Positions 1 through 8,271 of a stretch of 18,241 nucleotides of DNA are shown piece by piece (within the stretch, counting starts at the first letter, position 1; every line of letters begins with the position of its first letter). This DNA comes from Methanodesulfokora sp964525965 (lineage in GTDB: Archaea; Korarchaeota; Korarchaeia; Korarchaeales; Korarchaeaceae): assembly GCA_964525965.1 (NCBI GenBank), contig CAZGKA010000042.1:1-18241 (forward strand), given 5' to 3'. The position numbers and the translations under genes are program-made. Under the pieces are notes generated by a model. It did no database searches, was not told where the DNA came from, and saw nothing but the letters and a program-made list of their open reading frames with translations.

Positions 1-315
1 CTTCCGGATGGTAGAAAGCTTGGAATCGTGGACGACTACAGGGTGTTCGGCAGGAAGGACTTCGAGAACCTCATTCCGAGGAGGAAGCTGAAGTACATAT
101 CCCTGAGACACTTCCTCATACAGAAGGTTAGGGGGAGCTACGTGCTGAAGGACCTTCACAGCACCTACGGCGTGGTGGTTGACGGACATGAGCTCCTTCC
201 AGGGGAGGAGGTTCCACTCAGATACGGAAGCACCATAAACGTGGCGGGAGTTGTAGAGCTGACCTTTTATCCAAAAAGGGAGGAGGAGAGGAGGAGAATT
301 ACTTCCTCCTCATGA
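1..315 (+). CDS. FHA-domain protein, 3' end only
   Basis: The 3' part of a gene that begins before the window: the frame is open from base 1, and the residues ahead of the first possible start (GTG at 28) already fit the first FHA strand. FHA landmarks are visible in order: a GR pair (VFGRKDF), SLRH (the S..H motif that contacts phosphothreonine), STYG where S-x-N-G is usual, and a final LRYGSTINVAG strand pair. FHA domains bind phosphothreonine peptides and normally act as docking modules in Ser/Thr kinase signalling, so a cytoplasmic adaptor role is inferred. The tail after the domain is short and charged. What the N-terminal part carries cannot be seen. The stop lies inside the 3' end of the convergent phosphoesterase gene, a 17 bp antisense overlap. 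Confidence 0.8.
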   Translation, partial: LPDGRKLGIVDDYRVFGRKDFENLIPRRKLKYISLRHFLIQKVRGSYVLKDLHSTYGVVVDGHELLPGEEVPLRYGSTINVAGVVELTFYPKREEERRRITSSS

Positions 316-2242
316 GGAGGAGAGCGACGGCCACCACCACAGCGAGCGCGAGGACAGCGGCGATCATGATCTCGCTGGAGGAGATTGATGGCGAGCCGAC
401 CGTTGTCTTACCTGGTTGGGCAGCCTGGCTCGGGGTGGTCGGACCAGCAGTGGTCTTTTTTTCTGTTATACTAAAGATCTTAGTTACCGAGTTGCCCGCC
501 AGATCCGTGGCCTTCACCCTGAGCTGCAGGCTGTTTGAGTAGGGTATCCAGACGACGTAACCCACAGTTCCGTTGTTCGATGGCTGGAGATCCACTAGAG
601 AGGGTTTCTTCCAAACTCCGGAGGAGTTGTACTCCACCTCTATTGGACCAGGCCCCCACCCGGAGTCGCTCTCCCTCAGATCGACCAACAACCATGAGTC
701 CTTCTTTGTGTGGTCCACAATCTCCACGGATGGAGGAGATGAGTCCTTGGAGGAGTACATCACTATGCTTAAGGAGGACTTGGCCGGCAGCTCAACTCCC
801 TCGAACACGACGAACTTGTACTTATCGCCCGTTATCACGGTAAACTTGGGCTCGGTCGTCCCGGAGAACCTGAGCTTCATCTTGCTGACGTCCACATCCT
901 TCGGGAACCTGAACACAATCCTTACGTCCTTGAACCCCTGCTTCAGCTCGTTCACAGCGAAGAAGGACACGTCCCCGTGCTTGCCGTCGTTGTTCACGTA
1001 GTAGTACTTCAGGAGTCCTATCTGATATGGCTCAACACCTTCTCCAGAGTCAAGGGGTATGGAGTTGGGGTACTTGGCGAATCCGGTGTCGTCGTAGTAG
1101 GTGGTCCTCAGATCGACGGTGCCGTTGGAGTAGATGCTCAGGATCTTGTACCCCCTTATGTCGTGCTCCCTTATGTCGTAAGCTATGGCCGAGGGCGATA
1201 TGAAGTAGTGCTTGTGCCCCTTGGAGTCCACGACCATGACATTTAGGTCGGTGTGTATGTGCTCAGAGGCTATTATCCTGACGTCGTGCTTGAGCACCAG
1301 CTCGAACAGGTACTTGGCTTCCTCCGGATGATCCGCCCAGCTCGGATATATGTATCCGTTGCTCAGGAGCTTGCTGAAGTCGTCAGCGGAGTTGACGGTG
1401 AAGTTGTATATCCCGAGCTCCTTGAGCCTTGGATTGAACAGCGGATGGTGGAAGGCCAAGATCTTGAAGCACTTCTCGTTCCTGGACATGACTTCATCGG
1501 CCCACTTGAGGTACTTCATCCTGACCCATCCATCCTTGTCGCTCGGAAGGACCACGATCAGGAAGTTTCCTATCCTGACCGAGTAGTTCAGCGGCCCAAC
1601 TATACTCTGATATATGCTCGCCTCTCCGGTGCTCTCGTACTCGTGGTTGCCGACGACCACATAGGTCGGAACCTTCAGCATCAGGAAGGAACCTAGGAAG
1701 TACTGCCAAGCGGACTTTATCACAGGGGTCTCCACTAAGTCTCCCAAGAAGATGGCCACGTCCGGGTTGATGAGGTTCATCTCGCGCACGGTCTCATAGA
1801 GGTAGGGAGCTGCTGTCGGGGTCTTCACATCCCCGAAGAGGAAGAGCTTGAGATGGGTCGGCCAGCTCCTCAGAACCCACACGGAGTTGGGCTCCACTAT
1901 GCTCCCCGATGATGTCTCAAGTGTTAGGTTGTACAGACCGGGGAGAACGTCCTCCGGAAGGCTGAACGTGTAGTTGACAAGCTTCCCCTGCTCTTTGGAT
2001 CCAGTTAGGGACAGATCGTAGCTTCTGAACTGACCCACAATCTTGGCTGACTTGACCTCTAGGGAGCTCACCACGAGGCAGCTGATCTTCCCGCCGACCA
2101 GTACTGGCTCAGGCACCGAGAACAGAGGATATTTCACCTTGTCAGCATAGAAGACCACAGGAGCCTTTGGGAGGGCAGCGACGGACATGAGGGGAAGCGT
2201 CAGAAGAACGAGGAACACTGCCCAGAGGCATCTCGCGCGCAT
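299..2242 (-). CDS. secreted, membrane-anchored calcineurin-like metallophosphoesterase
   Basis: 647 residues. A signal peptide (about 1-23) is followed by a beta-rich segment (about 25-128), a metallophosphoesterase domain (about 130-375), a beta-sandwich-like C-terminal half (about 405-593), a Thr/Ser/Pro-rich linker (about 594-623) and one transmembrane helix ending in RRK. The enzyme therefore most likely sits outside the cell, tethered by its C-terminus. Metal-ligand motifs are GDVK (D138), GDLVE (D168), GNHE (N199, H200), FHHP (H265) and EHIH (H328, H330). The first motif is normally D-x-H but here is D-V-K, and the glycine of the usual GHxH is Glu. Such domains hydrolyse phosphomono- or diesters; the substrate cannot be told. 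The ATG start is followed at once by the signal peptide, and a TATA-like element lies about 30 nt upstream. Confidence 0.85.
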   Translation of the reverse strand: MRARCLWAVFLVLLTLPLMSVAALPKAPVVFYADKVKYPLFSVPEPVLVGGKISCLVVSSLEVKSAKIVGQFRSYDLSLTGSKEQGKLVNYTFSLPEDVLPGLYNLTLETSSGSIVEPNSVWVLRSWPTHLKLFLFGDVKTPTAAPYLYETVREMNLINPDVAIFLGDLVETPVIKSAWQYFLGSFLMLKVPTYVVVGNHEYESTGEASIYQSIVGPLNYSVRIGNFLIVVLPSDKDGWVRMKYLKWADEVMSRNEKCFKILAFHHPLFNPRLKELGIYNFTVNSADDFSKLLSNGYIYPSWADHPEEAKYLFELVLKHDVRIIASEHIHTDLNVMVVDSKGHKHYFISPSAIAYDIREHDIRGYKILSIYSNGTVDLRTTYYDDTGFAKYPNSIPLDSGEGVEPYQIGLLKYYYVNNDGKHGDVSFFAVNELKQGFKDVRIVFRFPKDVDVSKMKLRFSGTTEPKFTVITGDKYKFVVFEGVELPAKSSLSIVMYSSKDSSPPSVEIVDHTKKDSWLLVDLRESDSGWGPGPIEVEYNSSGVWKKPSLVDLQPSNNGTVGYVVWIPYSNSLQLRVKATDLAGNSVTKIFSITEKKTTAGPTTPSQAAQPGKTTVGSPSISSSEIMIAAVLALAVVVAVALLLMRRK

Positions 2243-2264
2243 GCGACCACCAGGGCTCAGGGGA

Positions 2265-2280
2265 GGGGAGAAAATTAAAG
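2265..2280 (-). promoter_or_regulatory. TATA-like promoter of the phosphoesterase gene
   Basis: On the minus strand this AT-rich stretch reads CTTTAATTTT and is centred about 30 nt upstream of the ATG at 2242. That matches archaeal TATA spacing and predicts a very short leader, although a GGTGG stretch just before the ATG could act as a ribosome-binding site if transcription starts earlier. Confidence 0.4.
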
Positions 2281-2302
2281 CCTGAAAAACTGAAAAGTAT
2301 AA

Positions 2303-2316
2303 ACTAGATAAAAAGG
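2303..2316 (-). terminator. T-rich terminator of the ABC transporter operon
   Basis: Downstream of the ATPase stop the minus strand reads ACCTTTTTATCTAG, with a run of five T. Archaeal RNA polymerase terminates at such tracts without needing a hairpin. No clear hairpin was seen. Confidence 0.4.
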
Positions 2317-2329
2317 TAATAACGGGGGG

Positions 2330-3412
2330 TCACAACTCCTTGGAGTAGGCCATCGCCTCCTCCGGAGGAAGGACCAAGACGTCCTCAGGATTCACATACA
2401 GCTTGATCTTGGATCCAGCCTCAGCTCTGAAGCTAGAGCTCACATTAGCGGTTATACTTCTCCCGCTGCTTATCTTGAGAAGTATCTGGGTGTAGGATCC
2501 CGCGAAGGATATCCACTCAACGGTCCCCTCGAAGAGGTTCTCCTCCTCCTGCACCGAGAAAGACTCAGGTCTTATTATGCAGAACGCCTTGTCTCCCCTG
2601 TTCAGAGGCCTCCCCGTCAGAACTCCTCTAAGTTTGAGGCCGTTTGCGACCACATCCACCACATCGTTGTGCCTCTCCACGATCTCCCCCCTGAGGATGT
2701 TACATCTTCCTAAGAAGGTGGCCACAAATAGGTTCTTCGGCCTTCTGTAGACCTCAGAGGGAGTTCCCACCTGCATTATCCTTCCAGCGTTCATCACAGC
2801 TAGCCGATCCGACATGACCATGGCCTCCTCTTGATCGTGGGTCACATAGATCGTGGTCAGCCCTAGCTCCTTCTGTATTCTCTTGACCTCGGTCCTCATC
2901 TCTATCCTGAGCTTAGCGTCCAGGTTGGAGAGCGGCTCATCCAGCAGGAGTATTTTCGGCTCTATCACCAAGGCCCTGGCGAGGGCCACCCTCTGCTGCT
3001 GGCCTCCCGACAGCTGTGTGGGGTACCTGTTCTCCATTCCCACGAGTTTGACGAGCTCCAGTATCTTCTTGACCCTCCTCTCTATCTCGTCCCTTGGGAG
3101 CTTCATCACCTTAAGTCCATAGGCTATGTTGTCGAACACGGACATGTGAGGCCAGAGAGCGTAGTTCTGAAAGACCATGCCCGTCCCTCTCCTGTAGGGA
3201 GGGAGCTCGGTCACGTCCTGATCGTCGAAGTAGATCCTTCCTTCATCTGGATGCTCCAAGCCAGCTATTATCCTGAGAAGGGTTGTTTTTCCACATCCAC
3301 TTGGACCCAGAACGGTGAAGAACTCCCCGTGATTTATATCTAGGGAGACACCGCCCACAGCGGTGACCTCCCCAAACCTCTTGACCACCTTCTCCAGCCT
3401 GACCCTTACCAT
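2330..3412 (-). CDS. ABC importer ATPase, FbpC/PotA/MalK type with TOBE-like C-terminus
   Basis: Cytoplasmic ATP-hydrolysing subunit of the importer encoded with the two upstream genes. Numbered from the ATG at 3412 (360 residues): Walker A GPSGCGKT at 36-43, Q-loop Gln82 in VFQNYALWPH, signature LSGGQ at 134-138, Walker B LLLDEP at 155-160, and the switch His192 in VTHDQEEAM. Residues after about 235 fit the TOBE-type regulatory domain of the polyamine/iron/sugar importer ATPases. A longer reading from a TTG at 3433 overlaps the permease end; I prefer the ATG because it follows the permease stop by one base and a GGTG sits a few bases upstream. The family cannot fix the substrate: FbpC (iron), PotA (polyamine) and ThiQ-like proteins look alike. 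Confidence 0.92.
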   Translation of the reverse strand: MVRVRLEKVVKRFGEVTAVGGVSLDINHGEFFTVLGPSGCGKTTLLRIIAGLEHPDEGRIYFDDQDVTELPPYRRGTGMVFQNYALWPHMSVFDNIAYGLKVMKLPRDEIERRVKKILELVKLVGMENRYPTQLSGGQQQRVALARALVIEPKILLLDEPLSNLDAKLRIEMRTEVKRIQKELGLTTIYVTHDQEEAMVMSDRLAVMNAGRIMQVGTPSEVYRRPKNLFVATFLGRCNILRGEIVERHNDVVDVVANGLKLRGVLTGRPLNRGDKAFCIIRPESFSVQEEENLFEGTVEWISFAGSYTQILLKISSGRSITANVSSSFRAEAGSKIKLYVNPEDVLVLPPEEAMAYSKEL

Positions 3413-3413
3413 C

Positions 3414-5258
3414 TCAGACACCCAGGAAGGCAACCCTCTGCTTGAGCAGGTAGTTAGACACGGTCATCACCACGAGCTGGATGCTCATGAGCAACACTCC
3501 CAGGGCAGCGGCCACGCTGACCGTCCCCACAGCACCACTGGAGTATATGACCTGACTCATGTAGAAAGTTATCGGTCCCTGCTCTGGCTTTAAGCTGCTC
3601 AGAGTTATGCTCGTGCTGACCTCGTTCATCGAGTAGACAAATGAGAGAAGCCCTCCTCCTATCACGTTGGCCGCTATCAGCGGTATGGCTATAGTTGCGA
3701 AGGTCCTCCACCTGTTCGCCCCGAGATTCAGTGCTGCCTCCTCCAAACTCTCATGCGTCTGCTGAAGTCCTGCGAACACTGATCTAGCGGTGAACGGTAT
3801 CCTCCTGACTGTATAGGTGAATATCAACAGAAGTCCCGGATTGAGGAATGGGTCAAACGGAGTCCCCGAGAAGAACGTTGCGAAGAAGAGCAAGTAGCCG
3901 ACAGCTAGGATTATACCTGGGACAGCTATCGGCACAGTCACTAGACTGTCCAACGCATCTCTTCCCGGTATCTTCCTCCTAGCTATGACGTACGCCGCAC
4001 TGACGCCGACCACCAGCATGAGCATGGTGGCTATCGACGAGTACGTGAGGCTGTTAATTATCGATCTGAGCACGTCAGGCTCGCTGACCAGCTCACTCAT
4101 GAACTGGGAGGTGAAGGCGGTTGGAACCGGAAGACCGTTGTAGGCCCAGTCACTCATGGCCAGTATGACTACGCCTATCTGTGGAAAGGAAGCGGTGACC
4201 ACAAGTCCTATTAGAAATACATAAGCGCTAAAAAGCCCGAGAGGGCCCAGCTTTCTGACTCTGGGATTGAACCTGCCCCCCTTTGATATCATAGCATACT
4301 GTCGTAGGGTCACGTACTTCTTTATAGAGAGGAAGACCGCCACAGCTATGGTCAACATTATCACTGCTAGAGCATATGTGGAGGCATGAACTTGCTCCAC
4401 CGAACCCAGACCTCCGATGAACTCGCTGTATATGTAGAAGCTAATGAGCTTCTGGTGAAGCCCACTCCCAAAGGCTCCACTGAGACCTATCGGGGCTCCT
4501 AGATCCTCCAGACTTATTATGAAAACTATGGCCGCCCCAGCAGCTATCCCAGGGAGGGCTAAAGGGAGGGTCACGCTTCTGAACACCTTGAATCCTTTAG
4601 CACCTAGGGTCTCAGCCTGCTCCTCCATGGATGGATCTATGCTTATGAAGGAGCTAAGGGCGTTCAAGTAAACTATCGGAAAGAAGCTTATCGTCTGGAT
4701 GAGTGCAACAGCCGGAAGACCTGATATCTGTATCTTGAACGGAATCAGATGTAGGACATCGTGGAATATATAGTTGAACAGACCATTCTGTCCCAGCACC
4801 TTGCCTATCACAAAGGCATTCACGAAGGGCGTGGCGAGCATCGGTATCAGGAGCACCACTCGAAAGAATGTCTTACCGAAGAAATCGTACCTAGCCATTA
4901 TGAAGGCAGCCGTAACCCCCAGCAGTATAGAGAAGACTGTGACCGTAGTTGCAACGAATAAACTGTTAAAAAGAACGCCAAAGTCGGGACCTCTATTTCC
5001 CACAAACAAGAAAGTTCCAAGGGATGTCTTGGTCACGTAGATGAAGTTGAGGTTTGGAGGATAGGTTATGAAGTTAGGATCGGAGAGCAGAGCTTGAAAG
5101 TAATAGGCCGAAAGCCTTCCATTGTGGAAAAAGGCCCTAAGCACCATGTAAAACAAGGGAACTATCAGGAAAAAAATCAGGATAAAGAGTGATACTGAAA
5201 GTTGAGTTACCGTCAAGGAGTCCAGTTCTCTCTTTAGTCTCTTGGCGAAGCTGCTCAT
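3414..5258 (-). CDS. double-length ABC importer permease (FbpB/ThiP-like fusion)
   Basis: 614 residues and roughly twelve hydrophobic segments, formed by two tandem permease units. Each unit carries one EAA loop, the cytoplasmic helix that docks on the ATPase: EEQAETLGAKGFKVFR at 212-227 and EEAALNLGANRWRTFA at 506-521, both followed by a proline-containing strand into the next membrane helix. A single chain can therefore form the whole translocation pore, as in FbpB-type iron and ThiP-type thiamine importers. The start is the ATG at 5258, preceded by AGGTG with a 7 nt spacer. It lies 23 bp after the binding-protein gene and 1 bp before the ATPase start, so the three genes form one operon. 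The substrate is not determined. Confidence 0.92.
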   Translation of the reverse strand: MSSFAKRLKRELDSLTVTQLSVSLFILIFFLIVPLFYMVLRAFFHNGRLSAYYFQALLSDPNFITYPPNLNFIYVTKTSLGTFLFVGNRGPDFGVLFNSLFVATTVTVFSILLGVTAAFIMARYDFFGKTFFRVVLLIPMLATPFVNAFVIGKVLGQNGLFNYIFHDVLHLIPFKIQISGLPAVALIQTISFFPIVYLNALSSFISIDPSMEEQAETLGAKGFKVFRSVTLPLALPGIAAGAAIVFIISLEDLGAPIGLSGAFGSGLHQKLISFYIYSEFIGGLGSVEQVHASTYALAVIMLTIAVAVFLSIKKYVTLRQYAMISKGGRFNPRVRKLGPLGLFSAYVFLIGLVVTASFPQIGVVILAMSDWAYNGLPVPTAFTSQFMSELVSEPDVLRSIINSLTYSSIATMLMLVVGVSAAYVIARRKIPGRDALDSLVTVPIAVPGIILAVGYLLFFATFFSGTPFDPFLNPGLLLIFTYTVRRIPFTARSVFAGLQQTHESLEEAALNLGANRWRTFATIAIPLIAANVIGGGLLSFVYSMNEVSTSITLSSLKPEQGPITFYMSQVIYSSGAVGTVSVAAALGVLLMSIQLVVMTVSNYLLKQRVAFLGV

Positions 5259-5265
5259 TCACAAG

Positions 5266-5270
5266 CACCT
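5266..5270 (-). promoter_or_regulatory. ribosome-binding site of the permease gene
   Basis: AGGTG on the minus strand, 7 nt before the permease ATG, in the short gap after the binding-protein stop. It supports operonic, leadered translation of this internal gene. Confidence 0.6.
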
Positions 5271-5281
5271 ATCACTTCGGC

Positions 5282-6760
5282 TTAGCTTCCCAGGATCTTC
5301 AGAACTTCTTCGTACCTCTTGACAGCCGCCTTATACCACTCATCAGTTATCTTCTTCCTGAAGTCTATGTTGTTGAACAGCAGGCTGTTTATGCTCTGAG
5401 CGTAGCTCTGCGTAAAGGTCTCAATCTTGCCAGTCCTGGGATCCTTGAACTGCAGTTTGGTCGGATCGGCCAGCATGGCTATGAGCTCCTTGAATCTCTG
5501 CTCGGAGATCTTACCCTCAAGCTTGGCCTTAGCCAGCGCCTCCCATGCCTGCTGAAGCTTGTCGTGAGGCACATATATGGTCCAGTGATAGAACTGGATG
5601 AGACTGAACTCGTAGCTGCTGGCAAGCTCGTCGCTGAACTTTATCGACATGAGGTTCAGGGTGTGCTCATAGGCTGCCTTGAGATCACTTCTCTTCTTGC
5701 CCTCTGGCGTGTCGAACACCTTGGGGTTGGCGGGCATTCTGTTTACCTTAGGATCGAGCCAGATCTTCTGGCCCTCGGGGCTTAGCACCCAAGCTATGAA
5801 GGCCTGAGCAGCCTCAGGGTGCTTTGAGGTCTTCAGGAGGGCTATGGGATCTCCGTTCACTATCGAGCCGTCCTTGGGGACGAGGTATTGACACACCTCT
5901 GGGTTCTCCAGCTGGGCCGTGTATCCGTAGAAGTCTATCGTGGTGCCAGCACCTATGTCCCCCCTTATGACGGCATCCCTGACCAGACCCGACTTGTCGT
6001 ATATCCTAGCGTTGGCCCCTATCAGGGTGAGGATCTCCCATCCCTTCTCCCAGCCATAGTCTTGGAGTATTATCTCGAACATCCTGGTGTTGCTGGTGCT
6101 GAACATGGCATCAGCCGTTCCTATGCTCGGTATCGGTAGGGTCTTAGCATAGGTCTCGTTGGCCAGGTCTATCCACCTCTCGGGCACTGGAAGACCCGCC
6201 TTCTGCAGATACTTCTTGTTTATCGTGAACCCAAAGGAGGATATCGCAGCAGCCACCCAGATAGGTCTGCCCTGGGAGTCGAACCTCTTCATCATGGCTC
6301 CAGCAAGCTTATCCGGTATGTCTTTGGACGCTGACAGGACCTCCTGGCTGGTCATCGGAGCTAGGTAACCCTTGTCGGCCAACAGGTTGAAGAGGGTGGG
6401 TCCTCCTCCCCAAGCCACGTCTATTTCCTTACCGGGTTTGTTGGCGCTTGCCTTGATTATATCTATCCACTCGCCCGGATCGACGGATAGCCACTCGATG
6501 TTAACGATGTGGTATTTCTTGGCTAAATCCGATGCTAAGAACTCCTTTTTGGCTACATCCAGTATATCATATCCGTGTCTTGTTATCACCCTCAGAGTTA
6601 TCCCTTGAGCCTGGGTGGACGGTTTAGAAGGGCCGCCTCCTCTCATGAGGAGGCCAGCGGCAGCTGCACAAATGACTACTATGACCACAACTATGGCAAG
6701 TACGACACCCTTCCCGACGCCCCTCCTCCTCAAAGTTTCACCACGAACCCCCCTTCTCAT
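5282..6760 (-). CDS. ABC importer substrate-binding protein (family 1/6-like), membrane-anchored
   Basis: 492 residues. A basic N-terminus is followed by a strongly hydrophobic segment (about 18-40, VVLAIVVVIVVICAAAAGLL) and a Gly/Pro/Ser-rich linker, so the protein is anchored on the outer face of the membrane by its N-terminus. The mature part begins with a strand (ITLRVITRHGYD) and runs through IDVAWGGGPTLFNLLADKGYLAP, NKKYLQKAGLPVP and AFIAWVLSPEGQKIW, all typical of the periplasmic-binding-protein fold used by iron, thiamine, polyamine and phosphonate importers. It is the first gene of the operon with the fused permease and ATPase. About 130 residues after the classical domain are unusually long and helical. 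There is no Shine-Dalgarno sequence; a TATA-like element about 27 nt upstream suggests a leaderless start. The ligand is unknown. Confidence 0.88.
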   Translation of the reverse strand: MRRGVRGETLRRRGVGKGVVLAIVVVIVVICAAAAGLLMRGGGPSKPSTQAQGITLRVITRHGYDILDVAKKEFLASDLAKKYHIVNIEWLSVDPGEWIDIIKASANKPGKEIDVAWGGGPTLFNLLADKGYLAPMTSQEVLSASKDIPDKLAGAMMKRFDSQGRPIWVAAAISSFGFTINKKYLQKAGLPVPERWIDLANETYAKTLPIPSIGTADAMFSTSNTRMFEIILQDYGWEKGWEILTLIGANARIYDKSGLVRDAVIRGDIGAGTTIDFYGYTAQLENPEVCQYLVPKDGSIVNGDPIALLKTSKHPEAAQAFIAWVLSPEGQKIWLDPKVNRMPANPKVFDTPEGKKRSDLKAAYEHTLNLMSIKFSDELASSYEFSLIQFYHWTIYVPHDKLQQAWEALAKAKLEGKISEQRFKELIAMLADPTKLQFKDPRTGKIETFTQSYAQSINSLLFNNIDFRKKITDEWYKAAVKRYEEVLKILGS

Positions 6761-6782
6761 CTTCTCTTAAACCCTACGCCAG

Positions 6783-6804
6783 AAATCTAAATAGTCTATA
6801 TAGA
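6783..6804 (-). promoter_or_regulatory. promoter of the ABC importer operon
   Basis: The minus strand here is AT-rich, with TTTAGATTT centred about 27 nt upstream of the ATG at 6760 and a second candidate, TATATAGA, slightly farther up. The nearer element fits leaderless initiation at the ATG. Confidence 0.45.
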
Positions 6805-6820
6805 TCATTATAGCTAGTCC

Positions 6821-6840
6821 GAAAAAGGGTTTTTAATAAA
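6821..6840 (+). promoter_or_regulatory. promoter of the GATase-like gene
   Basis: A purine-rich GAAAAAGG followed by TTTTTAATAAA, resembling a BRE plus TATA box. Its centre is about 25 nt upstream of the GTG at 6859 and about 33 nt upstream of the ATG at 6868, so the transcript should have almost no leader. Confidence 0.5.
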
Positions 6841-6858
6841 CCTCGGAGCACTGTCCTG

Positions 6859-7851
6859 GTGGCCAAGATGAGAAGCTCTCTCGTTGCTGCTGGGCTTCTT
6901 GCAGTTTTCCTCCTCTCCATGGCGGTTCCTGTAGCTGCTCAGAAGAAGCCTCTGGTTGTTGTGTTCGCCAAGGGAATGCTGAAACCGGACAACTGCCTGA
7001 AGTGGATGGAAGGAAACATAACTCAGGTGGAATGGAAGGTCTACACGGACACAATAACCTATGACGAGATAAAGGACGCGGCCATGTTGATACTTGTCCA
7101 GGTCGATACCTCACAGAAGTACACCTCCGACGAGATAGCAGCCATAAAGAAGTGGTTCGACGAAGGAGGAAAGACTCTATGGGTAACTGGCGACTCCGAC
7201 TATAAGGGTGGAGATTACCTCAGAATCGGTCCTGCAAATGATGTCCTGCAGGCTGTGGGAAGCGTGTTGAGGATAGACCACTGTGAGGCCACGGACACTC
7301 AGTCAAATGCCGGTAAACCATACCGTGTCATTGGAATAATTTCGCCTGATCCAGAGGTCAAATTCCTCGCAGATGGAGTGAGCCACGGAGTCCTATTCCA
7401 CGGTCCTGGCCCGGTAGTCGCCTACGTCAACGGTAAGTGGGACAACATGGTAAAGTCCGCCCCTCAACATGTCTATAGAATCGCTTGGACCAGTGATCAG
7501 GGTGCCATAGGAGAGTTCGTCAAACCCCTACCCGAGGCGTTCGATGTTAGCTACAGAGGAAAGATAGTCCTGATGGCAGCTGAGGTGATGCCCAACGGAG
7601 GTATAGTGATAGCGAGCGGTGAGGCTCCCTTTGACCACTACAGGGGAATGTGGACTCCTGAATATCATGATAAGCCGCTGTCAGGGCCTCAGTTCGTCAC
7701 CAACGTAGTTCTCTGGGGAGTAGGCCTCAAAGGAACTAAACCCTCCTACGGAGGTCCCTCAGCCGGACTGAGCCCCACCTGGATAGCCGTCATCGTAATA
7801 GTGATAATATTAGTGATAGTGGCCGCATTCGCAGCCACTAGAAAGAAGTAG
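6859..7851 (+). CDS. secreted, C-terminally anchored GATase-like protein beside the ABC importer
   Basis: 330 residues: signal peptide (about 1-27, ending VAAQ), a single alpha/beta domain (about 30-290), and a C-terminal transmembrane helix (about 306-326) followed by TRKK. The order PLVVVFAKG, then YDEIKDAAMLILVQVD, then TSDEIAAIKKWFDEGGKTLWVTGDSDY, resembles the glutamine-amidotransferase-like fold of the DUF4350/ABC_transp_aux group, in which the catalytic triad is usually absent. Two cysteines (46, 142) are present but not in a nucleophile-elbow context. Divergent transcription from the importer operon, 98 bp away, suggests an accessory role in capturing or processing the same substrate; this is inference. 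The start is GTG 6859 or ATG 6868; the latter has GGTGG just upstream. Confidence 0.7.
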   Translation: MAKMRSSLVAAGLLAVFLLSMAVPVAAQKKPLVVVFAKGMLKPDNCLKWMEGNITQVEWKVYTDTITYDEIKDAAMLILVQVDTSQKYTSDEIAAIKKWFDEGGKTLWVTGDSDYKGGDYLRIGPANDVLQAVGSVLRIDHCEATDTQSNAGKPYRVIGIISPDPEVKFLADGVSHGVLFHGPGPVVAYVNGKWDNMVKSAPQHVYRIAWTSDQGAIGEFVKPLPEAFDVSYRGKIVLMAAEVMPNGGIVIASGEAPFDHYRGMWTPEYHDKPLSGPQFVTNVVLWGVGLKGTKPSYGGPSAGLSPTWIAVIVIVIILVIVAAFAATRKK

Positions 7852-7862
7852 AAACTCCCTCC

Positions 7863-7876
7863 TCTTTTTTATTTTA
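7863..7876 (+). terminator. T-rich terminator of the GATase-like gene
   Basis: TCTTTTTTATTTTA lies 12 nt past the stop codon and contains a T6 run and a T4 run. This fits an intrinsic archaeal terminator and separates the gene from the convergent regulator. Confidence 0.55.
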
Positions 7877-7898
7877 GAATATATCCTCCCGCTAAATC

Positions 7899-8216
7899 CT
7901 AAGGAACCTGCCCTGTGACAACCAAGGGTCTTCTCTGAACAAGAGCTGTAGCTATCTTCTTTCTAGCACTGTTAAGAGTTCTCCATAAGGTTCCTCTCGA
8001 GATGCCCATCTGTTCAGCAGCTGTTTCTTGGTCAAGACCATTAAAATAGACCAGTCTGAAGGCCTCAAACTCATCGGGAGTCAGAAATATGGCGTTGCTA
8101 CAGCCCGGTGGCAGGAAGGGTGATGGTACAAAGGCGAAGCTTCCCATCCATGAGCTTATGAACCTGGGCTTCATGGGTCTTCCCGGGCCCTTCCTCCTCC
8201 CTCTCCATCTGTACAA
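7899..8216 (-). CDS. UPF0251/DUF134 family helix-turn-helix protein
   Basis: 105 residues. The arginine/glycine-rich start (RWRGRRKGPGRPMKPRFIS) and the block LTPDEFEAFRLVYFNGLDQETAAEQMGISRGTLWRTLNSARKKIATAL match the UPF0251 (DUF134) family, whose C-terminal half is a sigma-70-region-4-like helix-turn-helix. It is predicted to bind DNA; targets are unknown, although family members are often linked to metal or redox genes. The start codon is TTG at 8216: the N-terminus from there matches the family, and a TATA-like element about 30 nt upstream predicts a leaderless message. It converges on the GATase-like gene and diverges from a possible small gene at 8272. Confidence 0.82.
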   Translation of the reverse strand: MYRWRGRRKGPGRPMKPRFISSWMGSFAFVPSPFLPPGCSNAIFLTPDEFEAFRLVYFNGLDQETAAEQMGISRGTLWRTLNSARKKIATALVQRRPLVVTGQVP

Positions 8217-8241
8217 GGGATCCCCGTGGAGAGAGGCCGCA

Positions 8242-8253
8242 ACTAAATAAAAG
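8242..8253. promoter_or_regulatory. TATA-like element apparently shared by two divergent starts
   Basis: ACTAAATAAAAG reads as a TATA box on either strand. Its centre (about 8247) is about 31 nt from the TTG at 8216 on the minus strand and about 25 nt from the ATG at 8272 on the plus strand. Neither start has a Shine-Dalgarno sequence, which fits leaderless initiation both ways. Confidence 0.45.
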
Positions 8254-8271
8254 CCTAAAATTTCCGAAATA

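Noticed and set aside
1253..1696. 147-codon plus-strand frame inside the phosphoesterase gene
   Set aside because: Lies over the metal-binding core of the phosphoesterase on the other strand; its length reflects high-GC third positions.
3413..3433. TTG start extending the ABC ATPase by seven residues
   Set aside because: The extension overlaps the permease end and does not fit the family N-terminus; the ATG at 3412 has better spacing to GGTG.
5189..5785. 198-codon plus-strand frame across the start of the permease and end of the binding-protein gene
   Set aside because: Antisense to two clear genes in an operon, low-complexity Leu/Ser-rich translation, no family features.
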